Shown here: piece after piece, positions 41,259 to 52,978 of the stretch | Numbering within the stretch: the first letter of the stretch is position 1 | Layout of the letters: every line of letters begins with the position of its first letter | Source: Neostapfia colusana | Lineage: Eukaryota; Streptophyta; Magnoliopsida; Poales; Poaceae | Reading direction: 5' to 3' | Length of the DNA stretch: 64,000 nucleotides | NCBI GenBank assembly: GCA_030760725.1 | Contig: JASWHV010000011.1 | Coordinates: 85,475,765 to 85,539,764 of the forward strand | Position numbers and translations under genes: made by a program | The notes under the pieces: generated by a model | What the model saw: only the letters and a program-made list of their open reading frames with translations | What the model was told of the DNA's origin: nothing | The model's database searches: none

Positions 41259-41772
41259 TCGGAGGGGCTAGTCACTCACGGAGAGCTTACGCGTTAGGGA
41301 CGATGGAAGGTGAAGCTTGACACAGGGAGTTTTACGTGGTTCAGGCCGCCGGAGCATAATACCCCCTACGTCCACGGTGAGCAGAGATGCTCATTGTATT
41401 GCTTGGGTGCTCAGCCGCTGAAGAGTGAACCCTAAGGTGTGAATGGCTGATGGCGAATGACTCCAACCCCCACTAACGTTGTCTACCCGAGCCTTTTATA
41501 GTCGAAGGCTTGGGCGGCTTACAAGGTGGGCCCTGGGGACCCGACAGGTGGCCCTGGGGTGACTTCTTACCAGCTACATAGTCTTGGCACTAGCTTCGAG
41601 ATGGTCGTCCTGCCACCCTGCCTATGCCGCAGGCTAGGTGTAGCCGTTGGTGATGGCAGGGGCGGCAGGGTACGTCTTGTCCATGTCTTGTCGCTGCCTT
41701 TAATGGTCTGCAGCTTTAGACACTGTGCGCCTATCTTGACTGTGACGGGTCGCAGCGCCTCTTGACAGGCGT
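41259..41772 (-). repeat. E LTR fragment, copy 2
   Basis: Repeat of 34964-35477, including the minus-strand TATA box at 41493-41500. Directly left of B. Confidence 0.9.
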
Positions 41773-42059
41773 TGTAAAAGCCCAAGAAAAGGGACTTGCA
41801 AAAACTTTTTATCACCTCACAACCCCACAGTTCTTGTTGAGGATAGATGGTGAAAAAGTGTGAAGAGCAAGTAACCTCCATCAAAAGAGTGGTTAGAGGG
41901 GAAAGCCTACACTTTCACAAAGTGGGAATCCTACACATATGATCACACATGAGAGGGTGATTCAAAACTGTTGCATTCAAATTCATGATTGCAGCAGCTA
42001 AAACAAGGATCAAAGGGCATAATTGGATTCCTCAGGTTCAATTTAGTGGGGAGGCAAAG
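41773..42059 (+). repeat. B 5' LTR, segment 1
   Basis: Starts TGTAAAAGCCC like the 3' LTR at 63177. Interrupted after GGGGAGGCAAAG by A2; its last five bases (42055-42059) are the left target-site duplication. Confidence 0.93.
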
Positions 42060-45046
42060 TGTGACGCCCTCAATTCTGTGGGAAAAACCACGGAACCGAG
42101 AACTAATGCATATGTGTGCCCAGGATGTTCATCACACATACACATACGTTCCACAAACTAAATTCAGATTATATATTACCACGAATAACAGAGTTTATTA
42201 CAATATCTCATGAGTCTTGGACTCATGCTCACAGCGGAAGTCTTATTACTATGCAGCGGAAGTCCTTATTTAAATGCGGAAGCAAAAACTAATGTGGAAG
42301 CAAAACTAAGCAGAAGTGGCTCCATCTCTACTCCCTCCACAGGCAAGGTTGAGAACAGATCACACGCCATAATGTTCCACTTGATCTTCATAATAGGCTT
42401 CTCCTGCTGCTGAGGATGAAGTAATAATGCAACGTTGAGTACAATGATGTACTCAGCAAGTGCGGGAAAACACATGATATGCAGTTCATAAAAAAGGTAG
42501 GTAATAAAAGGCTTATTTGCAGAAAAACAATCTTGTAAAACCATGATAAAACAGCAACTTTACTTTAGATGAATGTAATCCCAACATATATTAAATTACC
42601 AACATACCTTCATCACTTCCCGTGTTCCATCCGAACATTAACCAATCTTTTATTCATACTCACAAATACCTCCTCGTATTCGCTACCATCTCATCTCAAC
42701 CTCGTCTCACACCGAGACCAATGCCATGTCATGACCCAACAGTCATGCAACATCTCATCATCCAGACTTAACAGTTCCAAACTAATAACCATAACCAAAT
42801 CAACAACCAAAAACCTTCCCTATAACCATCCCAACTAATCATGGCAGTTTAGCCAGGTGCTCGTGACCGTAAGCTCGGCTATCATGATAGTTTTAATAAC
42901 TCTGCAGAGTTTGCACCTCTTTACCCACAAGTTTGTGATTTCGTCACCCGTCAGTGACTGCAGAACCTCCATTTTACCAGTACACAGCCGTCGGTGTATG
43001 GTCAAGAGATCACAAAATAGCCTTTACAAAGGGGTTACTAGATGTATGGACTCACTAAGGTTTCACCGGCAGGCTAGAATCTCCAATTCTCCCACCCACG
43101 GGCCCCCTCTTGTGCCATGCAGTTCCCAGGGCAGTCCTCACTCGACTCCCATTCCCCGCGCCTTCCACAGTCCATAACACTCTAGCAACTTACCTAATTA
43201 CTCAGCTAAGCCGCACCCATACTTGGCCTTGTGGTGGCACTGTTATCCTGGCATGTGCATGCATGAACCGGTCCTTAGATCTACGGCAAGTAAAACCACC
43301 ATCTCATGCTACCTCATTCACAAACCCAGGCTTGCCTAGATCTCCCTCTGATCCATGTTCATTAACCACATCAATTACTTATTATCAGTACGAGTGCAGT
43401 TAGCTAGACACATCTATCTCGCTTCCCAATCCCATAAACTCAGCGAAGCATAAAGCAAAAACCATACCCAACTCATAAACTTCCCTGGCGACAAGGATGG
43501 TTTAATCGAAACTGGTAAACTCCTATAAAAAGGGTTTCCCATCATGTTTGACTCAGCACACACACCTTTTCGCAAAACAAAACAGTTTTATCTAAAACAT
43601 AGGATCAATATGGTCAAGGAGCACTTGCCTTGTTCTTGCGGTTCCGGTTGTTCTTGATTCTCAAAACCTTGTTGCTGCAGCCCGTCGTAGACAGCTCCCT
43701 GAGCTGGTTCTGTTATGTAGGATTCACGTGCATACAAAATTCACAGCAATCAATATCATGCACAAACCCTAAACTAGATGCGATGATGCACATGCATGCT
43801 ATCCTATGATTAGTTTTATTAGTTTGATCTGTACGTATTCTTGCATGGCTTGCATGGTCAGAGGTGTTCGGATCAACGATGAACGTGGCGATGGTCTTGT
43901 CTTTTAGATCAAACTGATCATCGAGTGATCTGCCCACGAGAAGGCTTCTGTTCGAAAGGAATCGAAGAACAGATGCAAAGAGATGAACACAATGATGTCG
44001 TAAGGCGGTATTGAAATCCTACCTCACGCTCTTCTTGTCTTCTGGGTCCTCCTCAGACCGCTTGGTTCTCCTCCGATGATCTCCCTTGTTGCGCCTCGGC
44101 GATGTTTTGCTCGGCGAGTTAGGGCTAGAGCGCTAAGTCGTCGGTTCAGGAGTTGAAAGAGAAGTTTGTGGTTTCGGCCAGAGGTTTTGGGCTCTATTTA
44201 TAATCAGGAAGAGAAGAGTCCTAATCTGATTGGATCCCGAATAAGAGTCTTATTCAGATCTTTGTTAGATCCTGACGTCTTTTCTTTGGTAACCATTATG
44301 TATTTTAGATTGGTTTCTGTTGCGTACCGGTGTCCTTACGCGTAACAGCTGCTTCAGAACTCGTTACCTCCGTGAGGATGAGCTCCGGAAGCTCCACGTG
44401 TCCTTCGGGCCTGGTATCTCCTCATCCGCGGAGACGAGCTCTGGTTGTGCCGCGTGTCAATCGATCAAGACCTCCTTCTTCTTCGGAGACGAGCTCTGCG
44501 CACGCCACGTGTGGGTGCCGGTCTTTCCGCTCTCCTTCCCTTAGGGACATGCCCCGAGGTCGACACGTGTCTAGCTGCGACGGACCTTCCGGTGATAAGC
44601 TCCGGTGGCGACACGTGTTCGATAGATCCGGACTTCTCTGAGATGAGCTCCGAGATTGACACGTATCCCCCGCGACGGGTCCTCTTATTTCCGCGAGGAC
44701 TAGCTCCGAGGATAACACGTGTCCTATGAAAAATGCCTTTGCTTCTTCCGCAGAGGCTATCTCCGCGGGCAGCACGTGTCCCACAGGGTCGGACCTCTTT
44801 TCACTTCCGGAGGTGACCCTCAAGCCTGCCACGTAGCTAGTTTGACGGAGGACATCTCCGAAATGTCCCGGGAATGAGCTCCGAACACGCCACGTAGTCT
44901 GCTGGCCGTGGAAGTTGCCTTCGGTGCTCTCGGAGAGCATTATTGGCTATCTTCTTGATACTGGTCTCTGTTCCTTCTTTCCTTAAAATGTTTCTCTTCT
45001 TCATAAAACATGAACATATGCTGACACCCGAGATGAGGGTGTCACA
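42060..45046 (-). repeat. A2 3' LTR (2987 bp)
   Basis: Minus-strand TGTGACACCCTCATCTCGGG to GGGCGTCACA. Module array about 44336-44900 with several ACACGTGTC cores; TATAAATA on the minus strand at 44195-44202. Small ORFs within are conserved only because the copies are recent. Confidence 0.94.
44336..44900 (-). repeat. A2 U3 array of about 10 hairpin/G-box modules
   Basis: Plus-strand reading: GAGCTCCGGAAGCTCCACGTG at the left edge, then repeated stem, GAGCTCCG and (A)CACGTGTC about every 50-60 bp. Counterparts are at 38041-38605 and 52263-52825, and in A1. Confidence 0.7.
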
Positions 45047-45062
45047 AATCTACCCCCCTTAA
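45047..45062 (-). other. A2 polypurine tract
   Basis: Minus-strand TTTAAGGGGGGTAGATT adjoining the LTR, as in A1. Confidence 0.88.
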
Positions 45063-45065
45063 ATT

Positions 45066-45085
45066 GAATCTCGCCCTCAAGATTC
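45066..45085 (-). other. Hairpin at the A2 polypurine tract, containing the stop codon
   Basis: Minus-strand GAATCTTG, AGGG, CGAGATTC: 8-bp stem with one G-T (G-U in RNA) pair. The pol stop TGA (FSTNES*) lies in its first arm and loop. In A1 the same codon is CGA and the frame runs through the hairpin. Confidence 0.75.
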
Positions 45086-47278
45086 GTTAGTAGAAAATAG
45101 ATGGGGGAATTCATCCTCAATATCCTCTTCACGCTCCCATGTGGCTTCTGCTTCAGTGTGATGGCTCCATTGTACTTTGCACCATCGAATCACCTTGTTT
45201 CGGGTGACCCTTTCCTTTACGTCCAAGATTCGGATAGGGTGTTCTGCGTAAGTCAGGTCCTCTTGAAGTGTAAGTTCTCCCATTGACACATGTTCCTCTG
45301 GTATTCTCAAGCACTTCTTGAGCTGAGATACATGAAACACGTCATGTACGTCGGAGAGGTGGTTTGGGAGCTCTAGTTGATAGCCTACTTCTCCTCGCTT
45401 ACCCAAAATCTTAAATGGTCCGATGTAGCGAGGCGCTAGTTTGCCTTTGACGTTAAAACGTCGTTGGCCTCGGATAGGCGATAGCTTAAGGTATACGAAG
45501 TCTCCAACTTCAAAGGTCAACTTCCTACGCCTATTGTCCGCATAGCCTTTCTGTTGTGACCGAGCAGCCTTTAAGTTTTCCCGTATCGTTTGGACTTGCT
45601 TTTTAGCCTCTTGTAGTACTTCGGGTCCAAACACCTGGTTCTCTCCAGTCTCGTTCCAGAACAGTGGCGTTCTACACCGTCTACCATATAAGGCTTTGAA
45701 AGGCGACATCTTCAAGCTAGCTTGATAGCTGTTGTTATAGGAGAACTCAGCATACGGTAAACTCCTATCCCAACTACGCCCACGTTTCAAGGCGCAAGCT
45801 CTCAACATGTCCTCCAAAATTTGGTTCGTCCTTTCGGTTTGCCCATCTGTTTGTGGGTGATAGGCGGAGCTAAAATCCAGTCGTGTACCCATGGCTTTCT
45901 GCAGCTTCCTCAAGAATCTAGAGGTAAACTGAGAACCTCGATCTGAGACTATCCTCTCCGGAACTCCGTGACGGCACACGATCTGCTCCATGTACAATTC
46001 TGCCAATTGTGCTACATTGTAACTGGTCTTTACAGGGAGAAAATGGGCGGTTTTCGTCAACCGGTCCACAATGACCCAGATGGAGTCGTATCCTGACTGA
46101 GTTCGTGGCAATCCGACAATAAAGTCCATACTGATGTCCTCCCATTTCCATTCAGGTATTTTCAAAGGTTGCAACAATCCAGCGGGTTTTTGATGTCCGG
46201 CTTTTACCCGTTGGCATGTGTCGCATAGGGCAACGTATTCGGCTATATCCCTCTTCATACCATCCCACCAATAGCAAGTTTTCAAATCCTTGTACATTTT
46301 GGTGCTCCCTGGATGTATGGAATAGGGTGAATCATGTGTCTCCTTCAATATCATGTCGCGAAGGTGTTTTATGTTTGGCACACAAATCCTTTTTCCTAGC
46401 CAAAGCGTACCCTTTTCATCCTCCTTGAAATCCTTTTCTATCCCTTGTCGGATTCTTTCTTTGATCTCCTTGATCCCCTCGTCCGTTGCTTGTCCCTTTC
46501 TTATTTCTTGCTCTAATGAGGAGTGGATTTCCATTATTTCCATGTTATTCAAGAATCCGAGGTGTAACCGTTCGAACTCCTTACGTAGTTCGGGTGGTAG
46601 CTCCCGAACCGTGAGTTGGTGGCATGCTCCCTTTCTGCTCAATGCGTCAGCGACCACATTGGCCTTCCCGGGGTGGTAGTTGATTCCCACATCATAATCC
46701 TTTATAAGTTCTAACCATCGACGTTGCCTCAAATTCAAGTCCGTTTGTGTAAATATGTACTTGAGGCTTTTATGATCCGTATAGATCTCACATCGATGAC
46801 CAAGGATATAATGTCTCCAAATCTTCAATGCATGCACCACTGCTGCTAACTCCAAATCATGTGTAGGATAGTTAAGCTCGTGCTTCTTTAATTGTCGTGA
46901 GGCATAGGCTACCACTTGCCCTTCCTGCATGAGCACACATCCGAGCCCTTGTCTGGATGCGTCATAATATATGTCGAAGCTCTTGCTTACATCCGGCAAT
47001 ACCAGAACTGGTGCTGTGGTTAGCCTTTTCTTGAGTTCCTCAAAACTTTCTTGGCAGGCTTGTGTCCATTGAAAGACCTTTCCCTTCATTAGCAACTCCA
47101 TCATAGGTTTTGCTATCTTAGAGAAGTCTTTAATGAAGCGACGATAGTATCCTGCCATTCCAAGGAAACTTCGAATATCCCTCACGCTCTTCGGTTGGTC
47201 CCACTTTAGAACATCTCTCACCTTTCTAGGATCAACCGATACCCCTTTCTTGGAGATGATGTGGCCTAGGAAAGATAT
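45077..47278 (-). pseudogene. pol: A2 pol 3' part: RT thumb, RNase H, integrase, chromodomain-like tail
   Basis: Open for over 710 codons after the TAA at 47279-47281. FLGMAGYYRRFI (RT connection), RNase H motif degenerate as YYDAS (A1 and B have YCDAS), TDHKSLKYIF, DALSRK, integrase HHCC (HPGSTKMY ... CDTCQRVK), DDE core (MDFIVGLP near 46130, SDRGSQF, TDGQTERTNQ near 45840), and chromodomain-like VQWSHHTEAEATWER. All integrase catalytic residues appear present. The segment up to 47552 is repeated in copy 1. Confidence 0.9.
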
Positions 47279-48546
47279 TTATTTTAGCCAAAATTGACAT
47301 TTGTTGAGCTTGGCATACAACTGATGCTCACGCAACTTCTGCAAGGTCAATCTCAGATGTTCTTCATGCTCCTCCTTACTTTTTGAATACACCATAATGT
47401 CGTCGATGAAAACCACGACGAACTTGTCCAAGTACTCCATGAAAACCTTATTCATAAGGTACATGAAGTATGCGGGTGCATTCGTCAATCCAAAAGACAT
47501 AACGGTATATTCATATGAACCATACCGCGTCCGAAAGGCTGTCTTAGGTATATCGGAGGGCTTAATCTTCAGCTGGAAATATCCCGACCGAAGATCAATC
47601 TTGGAGAATACCTGGGCTCCTTTCATTTGATCGAACAGGTCCTCTATACGGGGCAGAGGGTATTTATTCTTGATTGTCACCTCATCGAGAGACCTGTAGT
47701 CCACGCACATTCTTTGGGTTCCGTCCTTTTTGTCCACGAAGAGTACCGGAGCTCCCCATGGTGATGAGCTTGGACGGATAAAACCCTTCTCCAACTGTTC
47801 GTGAATTTGCTTCTTGAGTTCAACTAACTCGTTGACGGGCATCCTATATGGTCTCTTGGCTATGGGTGCAGTTCCAGGTACCAAATCTATGGCAAACTCG
47901 ATGTCTCGGTCAGGTGGCATACCTGGAAGTTCTTCCGGGAACACGTCCGAAAATTCCCGAACCACTGGAGTGTTGTCCAATTCTACTCCTTCAACATGGT
48001 TCAAATCCGCCCGTTCGGTTGTTTGCTGGGCTGACTCAAACTCAACACGGATACCGTGTTCGTTCGTCAACTGCACGCTTCTCTCAGCACATTGGATTAT
48101 TCCATTGTGCTTGCTTAACCAGTCCATTCCGAGTATGATGTCAATCCCGTGGGAGTCCAAAACAATAAGGTTGGCAAGGAAGTCTACCCCCCTTATTTTA
48201 AGGCTTACTTTAGGACATACTATATTAGTCCTCATTTCTCCTCCGGGAGAATTAACTAACATAGCACATTCTAAGTGGGAAACGGGTAGACGATGCTTGG
48301 CAACATAATCGGATGATATGAAGGAATGTGATGCTCCAGAATCAAATAAAATGGTGGCTGGGTTGGAGTTGGCAAGGAACATACCAATTGTGACGTCCTC
48401 AGCCTGTTGTGCTTCCTCAGCAGTGACATGGTTAACATGGCCACGAGCATATTCTGCGGTCCACGGTTCCCTTGGTGGTCCCCTCCATTTGGTCGCTGGT
48501 TCTGCTTGGGCACGTTACCTTGCTGTCCAGGGCCTCTCTTCGGGCA
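47279..48546 (-). pseudogene. pol: A2 protease and RT catalytic part
   Basis: From just after the zinc-knuckle stop to the RT stop. A 1-bp deletion near 48450 (GAATATG here, GAACTATG in A1) shifts the frame. The continuous stretch then runs from MFLANSNPATILF (48382) through protease FDSGASH, VDKKDGTQRM, NKYPLPRIEDLF, and FIDDIMVYS, and ends QFWLK then TAA (47279-47281), where A1 has GAA. Confidence 0.9.
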
Positions 48547-49557
48547 CTAGTTAGCGAAGTGGCCTACTTCCCCGCATGCAAAGCATGCCCTGTTGCCTAC
48601 GGCAGCAGGTGCGTTGGGGCGGGGGTTTTGAACAGGAGCGCCATTGTTAGGCCGGGGTGCAGGAGGCATGGGCACACGAGGTGCCGGTGCAACGAGCCGT
48701 TGCTGTGGTGGCTGACCAGGGCGGTACGTAGGAGTGGTTGGTCCATACTGCGGTGCAGGGGGCATGTATCTAGGTTGTACGTTGCTCCCTTGGGGCTGGT
48801 ATGGCACCTTCCTTTTGCACTCGCGCTCAATTTCTCGGATCTTGTTTTCCACCACAATAGCCTTATCAACCAGCTTCTGGAAGCTTACGTAGTCATTGTT
48901 GAGGAGCTGAACTTGGATCTCATTGTTCAACCCTCTCATGAACAGGTACTGCTTCCTCTGATCTGAGTTGACATCTTCGGGGGCATACCGGGACAGTTGT
49001 ATGAACTTGTTGAGATATTCATTCACACTTTTCTGTCCTTGGCGGAGACCTTCAAACTCCTGCCTCTTGGGCATCATTATGCCAACAGGGATGTAGTGGG
49101 AGCGGAAACTTTCCTTGAACTCAGTCCAAGTGATTGTCTCCGGGTTGGCATGGGCGTTGCTCAAGGCATCCCACCAGTCAGCAGCTGCTCCCATCAGTTG
49201 GTGCGACGCAAAGAGAATCTTTTCTCGGTCGTTGCACTGTACAATGGCAAGCTTCTTCTCCATGGATTTCAACCAATCATCGGCCTCCATTGGATCGCTT
49301 GCTTGAGCAAAGGTGGGTGGTCGAGTCCTCATGAACTCTCCCAACCTGTTATGAGCCGGCGGTGGTGGTGGCGGTGGTGCCGGAACGGGGTGTTGGTTGG
49401 CCTGCAACTGACCCAAAGTTTGGATCATTGTTTGCATAAGCTGGTTTTGCATGGCCATCAACCTTTCTAGGTTGTTTTCGCCAGCTCCAGGGTTAGCAGG
49501 AACTTCTTCGTGGTCATCTTCCTGGACGTTCCTTCGGCTGGCGTTTCCTCTCACCAT
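48547..49557 (-). pseudogene. gag: A2 gag, stopped inside the zinc knuckle
   Basis: 336 codons from MVRGNASRRN. N-terminal acidic segment, coiled-coil-like LERLMAMQNQL region, PPPPPPPAHNR linker, gag domain (WWDAL, FRSHYIP, YLNKF), basic KIREIERECKRK, Pro-rich linker, then CFACGEVGHFAN followed by TAG exactly where A1 has CAG before the last Cys of the CCHC knuckle. Unlike A1 the residue-244 position is a sense codon. The product would be a capsid protein lacking a complete nucleocapsid finger. Confidence 0.9.
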
Positions 49558-49970
49558 CTGTGAGAGAGATCGAAATAGAAGAGAAGGTTAGAAGGTTAGA
49601 TAGGTCCTTTCAACTATATGCATCAAGGGGAGTTGGACTATATATATTAGTCCTTATGAGGATGTGATCAAGTGCCGAAGCATTTCACTCCCCTTTCTTC
49701 TTACGTGTGCATATGGGCAACGTTGTTGAGACGTCCCACAACTCACACTAAGCATATATTCACAAATAATCATCACAAGGGCCCACTCAACTCCTATTCA
49801 AGGATGGTTTCCTATGTCAAGGTGGTTTCAAGGCCAATCTAAGCTATTCATCCTAGGATGCTTCCTTTGGTCCGCGTAGCTTCTATTTAGGGGTATAACT
49901 TGCTGTTAACCCGTGATTCTAATATCAATCTAAGGTTTCTATCTAGGCGTGTAACCTACTGTCAACCCGT
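49558..49970 (-). other. A2 leader with duplicated primer-site block
   Basis: Noncoding. Contains a second, degenerate copy of the primer-binding-site block (minus-strand GATTGATATTAGAATCACGG) about 60 bp downstream of the real one, as in A1. Confidence 0.7.
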
Positions 49971-49983
49971 GGCTCTGATACCA
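49971..49983 (-). other. A2 primer-binding site (initiator Met tRNA type)
   Basis: Minus-strand TGGTATCAGAGCC, three bases after the 5' LTR end. Confidence 0.92.
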
Positions 49984-49986
49984 ATC

Positions 49987-52973
49987 TGTGACGCCCTCAA
50001 TTCTGTGGGAAAAACCACGGAACCGAGAACTAATGCATATGTGTGCCCAGGATGTTCATCACACATACACATACGTTCCACAAACTGAATTCAGATTATA
50101 TATTACCACGAATAACAGAGTTTATTACAATATCTCATGAGTCTTGGACTCATGCTCACAGCGGAAGTCTTATTTCTATGCAGCGGAAGTCCTTATTTAA
50201 ATGCGGAAGCAAAAACTAATGTGGAAGCAAAACTAAGCATAAGTGGCTCCATCTCTACTCCCTCCACAGGCAAGGTTGAGAACAGATCACACGCCATAAT
50301 GTTCCACTTGATCTTCATAATAGGCTTCTCCTGCTGCTGAGGATGAAGTAATAATGCAAGGTAGAGTACAATGATGTACTCAGCAAGTGCGGAAAAACAC
50401 ATGATATGCAGTTCATAAACAAGGTAGGTAATAAAAGGCTTATTTGCAGAAAAACAATCTTGTAAAACCATGATAAAACAGCAACTTTACGTTAGATGAA
50501 TGTAATCCCAACATATATTAAATTACCAACATACCTTCGTCACTTCCCGTGTTCCATCTGAACATTAACCAATCTTTTATTCATACTCACGAATACCTCC
50601 TCGTATTCGCTACCATCTCATCTCAACCTCGTCTCACACCGAGACCAATCCCATGTCATGACCCAACAGTCACGCAACATCTCATCATCCAGACTTAACA
50701 GTTCCAAACTAATAACCATAACCAAATCCACAACCATAAACCTTCCCTATAATCATCCCAACTAATCATGGCAGTTTAGCCAGGTGCTCGTGACTGTAAG
50801 CTCGACTATCATGATAGTTTTAATAACTCTGCAGAGTTTGCACCTCTTTACCCACAAGTTTGTGATTTCGTCACCCGTCGGTGACTGCAGAACCTCCATT
50901 TTACCAGTACACAGCCGTCGGTGTATGGTCAAGAGATCACAAAATAGCCTTTACAAAGGGATTACTAGATATATGGACTCACTAAGGTTTCACCGGCAGG
51001 CTAGAATCTCCAATTCTCCCACCCACGGGCCCCCTCTTGTGCCATGCAGTTCCCAGGGCAGTCCTCACTCGACTCCCATTCCCCGCGCCTTCCACAGTCC
51101 ATAACACTCTAGCAACTTACCTAATTACTCAGCTAAGCCGCACCCATACTTGGCCTTGTGGTGGCACTGTTATCCTGGCATGTGCATGCATGAACCGGTC
51201 CTTAGATCTACGGCAAGTAAAACCACCATCTCATGCTACCTCATTCACAAACCCAGGCTTGCCTAGATCTCCCTCCGATCCATGTTCATTAACCACATCA
51301 ATTACTTATTATCAGTATGAGTGCAGTTAGCTAGACACATCTATCTCGCTTCCCAATCCCATAAACTCAGCGAAGCATAAAGCAAAAACCATACCCGACA
51401 CATAAACTTCCCTGGCGACAAGGATGGTTTAATCAAAACTGGTAAACTCCTATAAAAAGGGTTTCCCATCATGTTTGACTCAGCACACACACCTTTTCGC
51501 AAAACAAAACAGTTTTATCCAAAACATAGGATCAATATGGTCAAGGAGCACTTGCCTTGTTCTTGCGGTTCCGGTTTTTCTTGATTCTCAAAACCTTGTT
51601 GCTGCAGCCCGTCGTAGACAGCTCCCTGAGCTGGTTCTGTTATGTAGGATTCACGTGCATACAAAATTCACAGCAATCAATATCTTGCACAAACCCTAAA
51701 CTAGATGCGATGATGCACATGCATGCTATCCTATGATTAGTTTTATTAGTTTGATCTGTACGTATTCTTGCATGGCTTGCATGGTCAGAGGTGTTTGGAT
51801 CAAAGATGAACGTGGTGATGGTCTTGTCTTTTAGATCAAACTGATCATCGAGTGATCTGCCCACGAGAAGGCTTCTGTTCGAAAGGAATCGAAGAACAGA
51901 TGCAAAGAGATGAACACAATGATGTCGTAAGGCGGTATTGAAATCCTACCTCACGCTCTTCTTGTCTTCTGGGTCCTCCTCAGACCGCTTGGTTCTCCTC
52001 CGATGATCTCCCTTGTTGCACTTCGGTGATGTTTTGCTCGGCGAGTTAGGGATAGAGCGCTAAGTCGTCGGTTCAGGAGTTGAAAGAGAAGTTTGTGGTT
52101 TCGGCCAGAGGTTTTGGGCTCTATTTATAATCGGGAAGAGAAGAGTCCTAATCTGATTGGATCCCGAATAAGAGTCTTATTCAGATCTTTGTTAGATCCT
52201 GACGTCTTATCTTTGGTAACCATTGTGTATTTTAGATTGGTTTCTGTTGCGTACCGGTGTCCTTACGCGTAACAGCTGCTTCAGAACTCGTTACCTCCGT
52301 GAGGATGAGCTCCGGAAGCTCCACGTGTCCTTCGGGCCTGGTATCTCCTCATCCGCGGAGACGAGCTCCGGTTGTGCCGCGTGTCAATCGATCAAGACCT
52401 CCTTCTTCTTCGGAGACGAGCTCTGCGCACGCCATGTGTGGGTGCCGGTCTTTCCGCTCTCCTTCCCTTAGGGACATGCCCCGAGGTCGACACGTGTCTA
52501 GCTGCGACGGACCTTCCGGTGATAAGCTCCGGTGGCGACACGTGTTCGATAGATCCGGACTTCTCTGAGATGAGCTCCGAGATTGACACGTATCTCCCGC
52601 GACGGGTCCTCTTATTTCCGCGAGGACTAGCTCCGAGGATGACACGTGTCCTATGAAAAATGCCTTTGCTTCTTCCGCAGAGGCTATCTCCGTGGGCAGC
52701 ACGTGTCCCACAGGGTCGGACCTCTTTTCACTTCCGGAGGTGACCCTCAAGCCTGCCACGTAGCTAGTTTGACGGAGGACCTCTCCCAAATGTCCCGGGA
52801 ATGAGCTCCGAACACGTCACGTAGTCTGCTGGCCGTGGAAGTTGCCTTCGGTGCTCTCGGAGAGCATTATTGGCTATCTTCTTGATACTGGTCTCTGTTC
52901 CTTCTTTCCTTAAAATGTTTTTCTTCTTCATAAAACATGAACATATGCTGACACCCGAGATGAGGGTGTCACA
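49987..52973 (-). repeat. A2 5' LTR (2987 bp)
   Basis: Same length and limits as the 3' LTR. Module array about 52263-52825, minus-strand TATA box at 52122-52129. It is the only intact A-family 5' promoter in the window. Confidence 0.94.
52122..52129 (-). promoter_or_regulatory. TATA box of A2 5' LTR
   Basis: Minus-strand TATAAATA about 140 bp downstream of the last module, matching A1. Confidence 0.75.
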
Positions 52974-52978
52974 CAAAG
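52974..52978 (+). other. Target-site duplication of A2, right copy
   Basis: CAAAG, identical to 42055-42059. The uninterrupted site is visible in the B 3' LTR at about 63459-63463 (GGCAAAGTTTC). Confidence 0.97.

Larger units (their letters stand above)
41259..47552. repeat. 6.3 kb tandem segmental duplication, copy 2
   Basis: Original-context copy: its right side continues unbroken into A2 RT (CTTAATCTTCAGCTGG after 47560). At 37605/43900 copy 2 agrees with the A2 5' LTR; at 37800/44095 copy 1 does, so each copy has gained its own substitutions since duplication. Confidence 0.93.
42060..52973 (-). mobile_element. A2: Ty3/gypsy chromovirus, complete structure, minus strand
   Basis: Two LTRs of 2987 bp each, flanked by CAAAG at 42055-42059 and 52974-52978. 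On the minus strand: 5' LTR (52973-49987), Met-type primer-binding site, leader, gag-pol (49557-45077), polypurine tract, 3' LTR (45046-42060). LTRs differ by about 1.5% by eye. gag-pol lesions: TAG within the zinc knuckle, a 1-bp deletion near 48450, and TAA in RT. Same family as A1. Confidence 0.95.
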
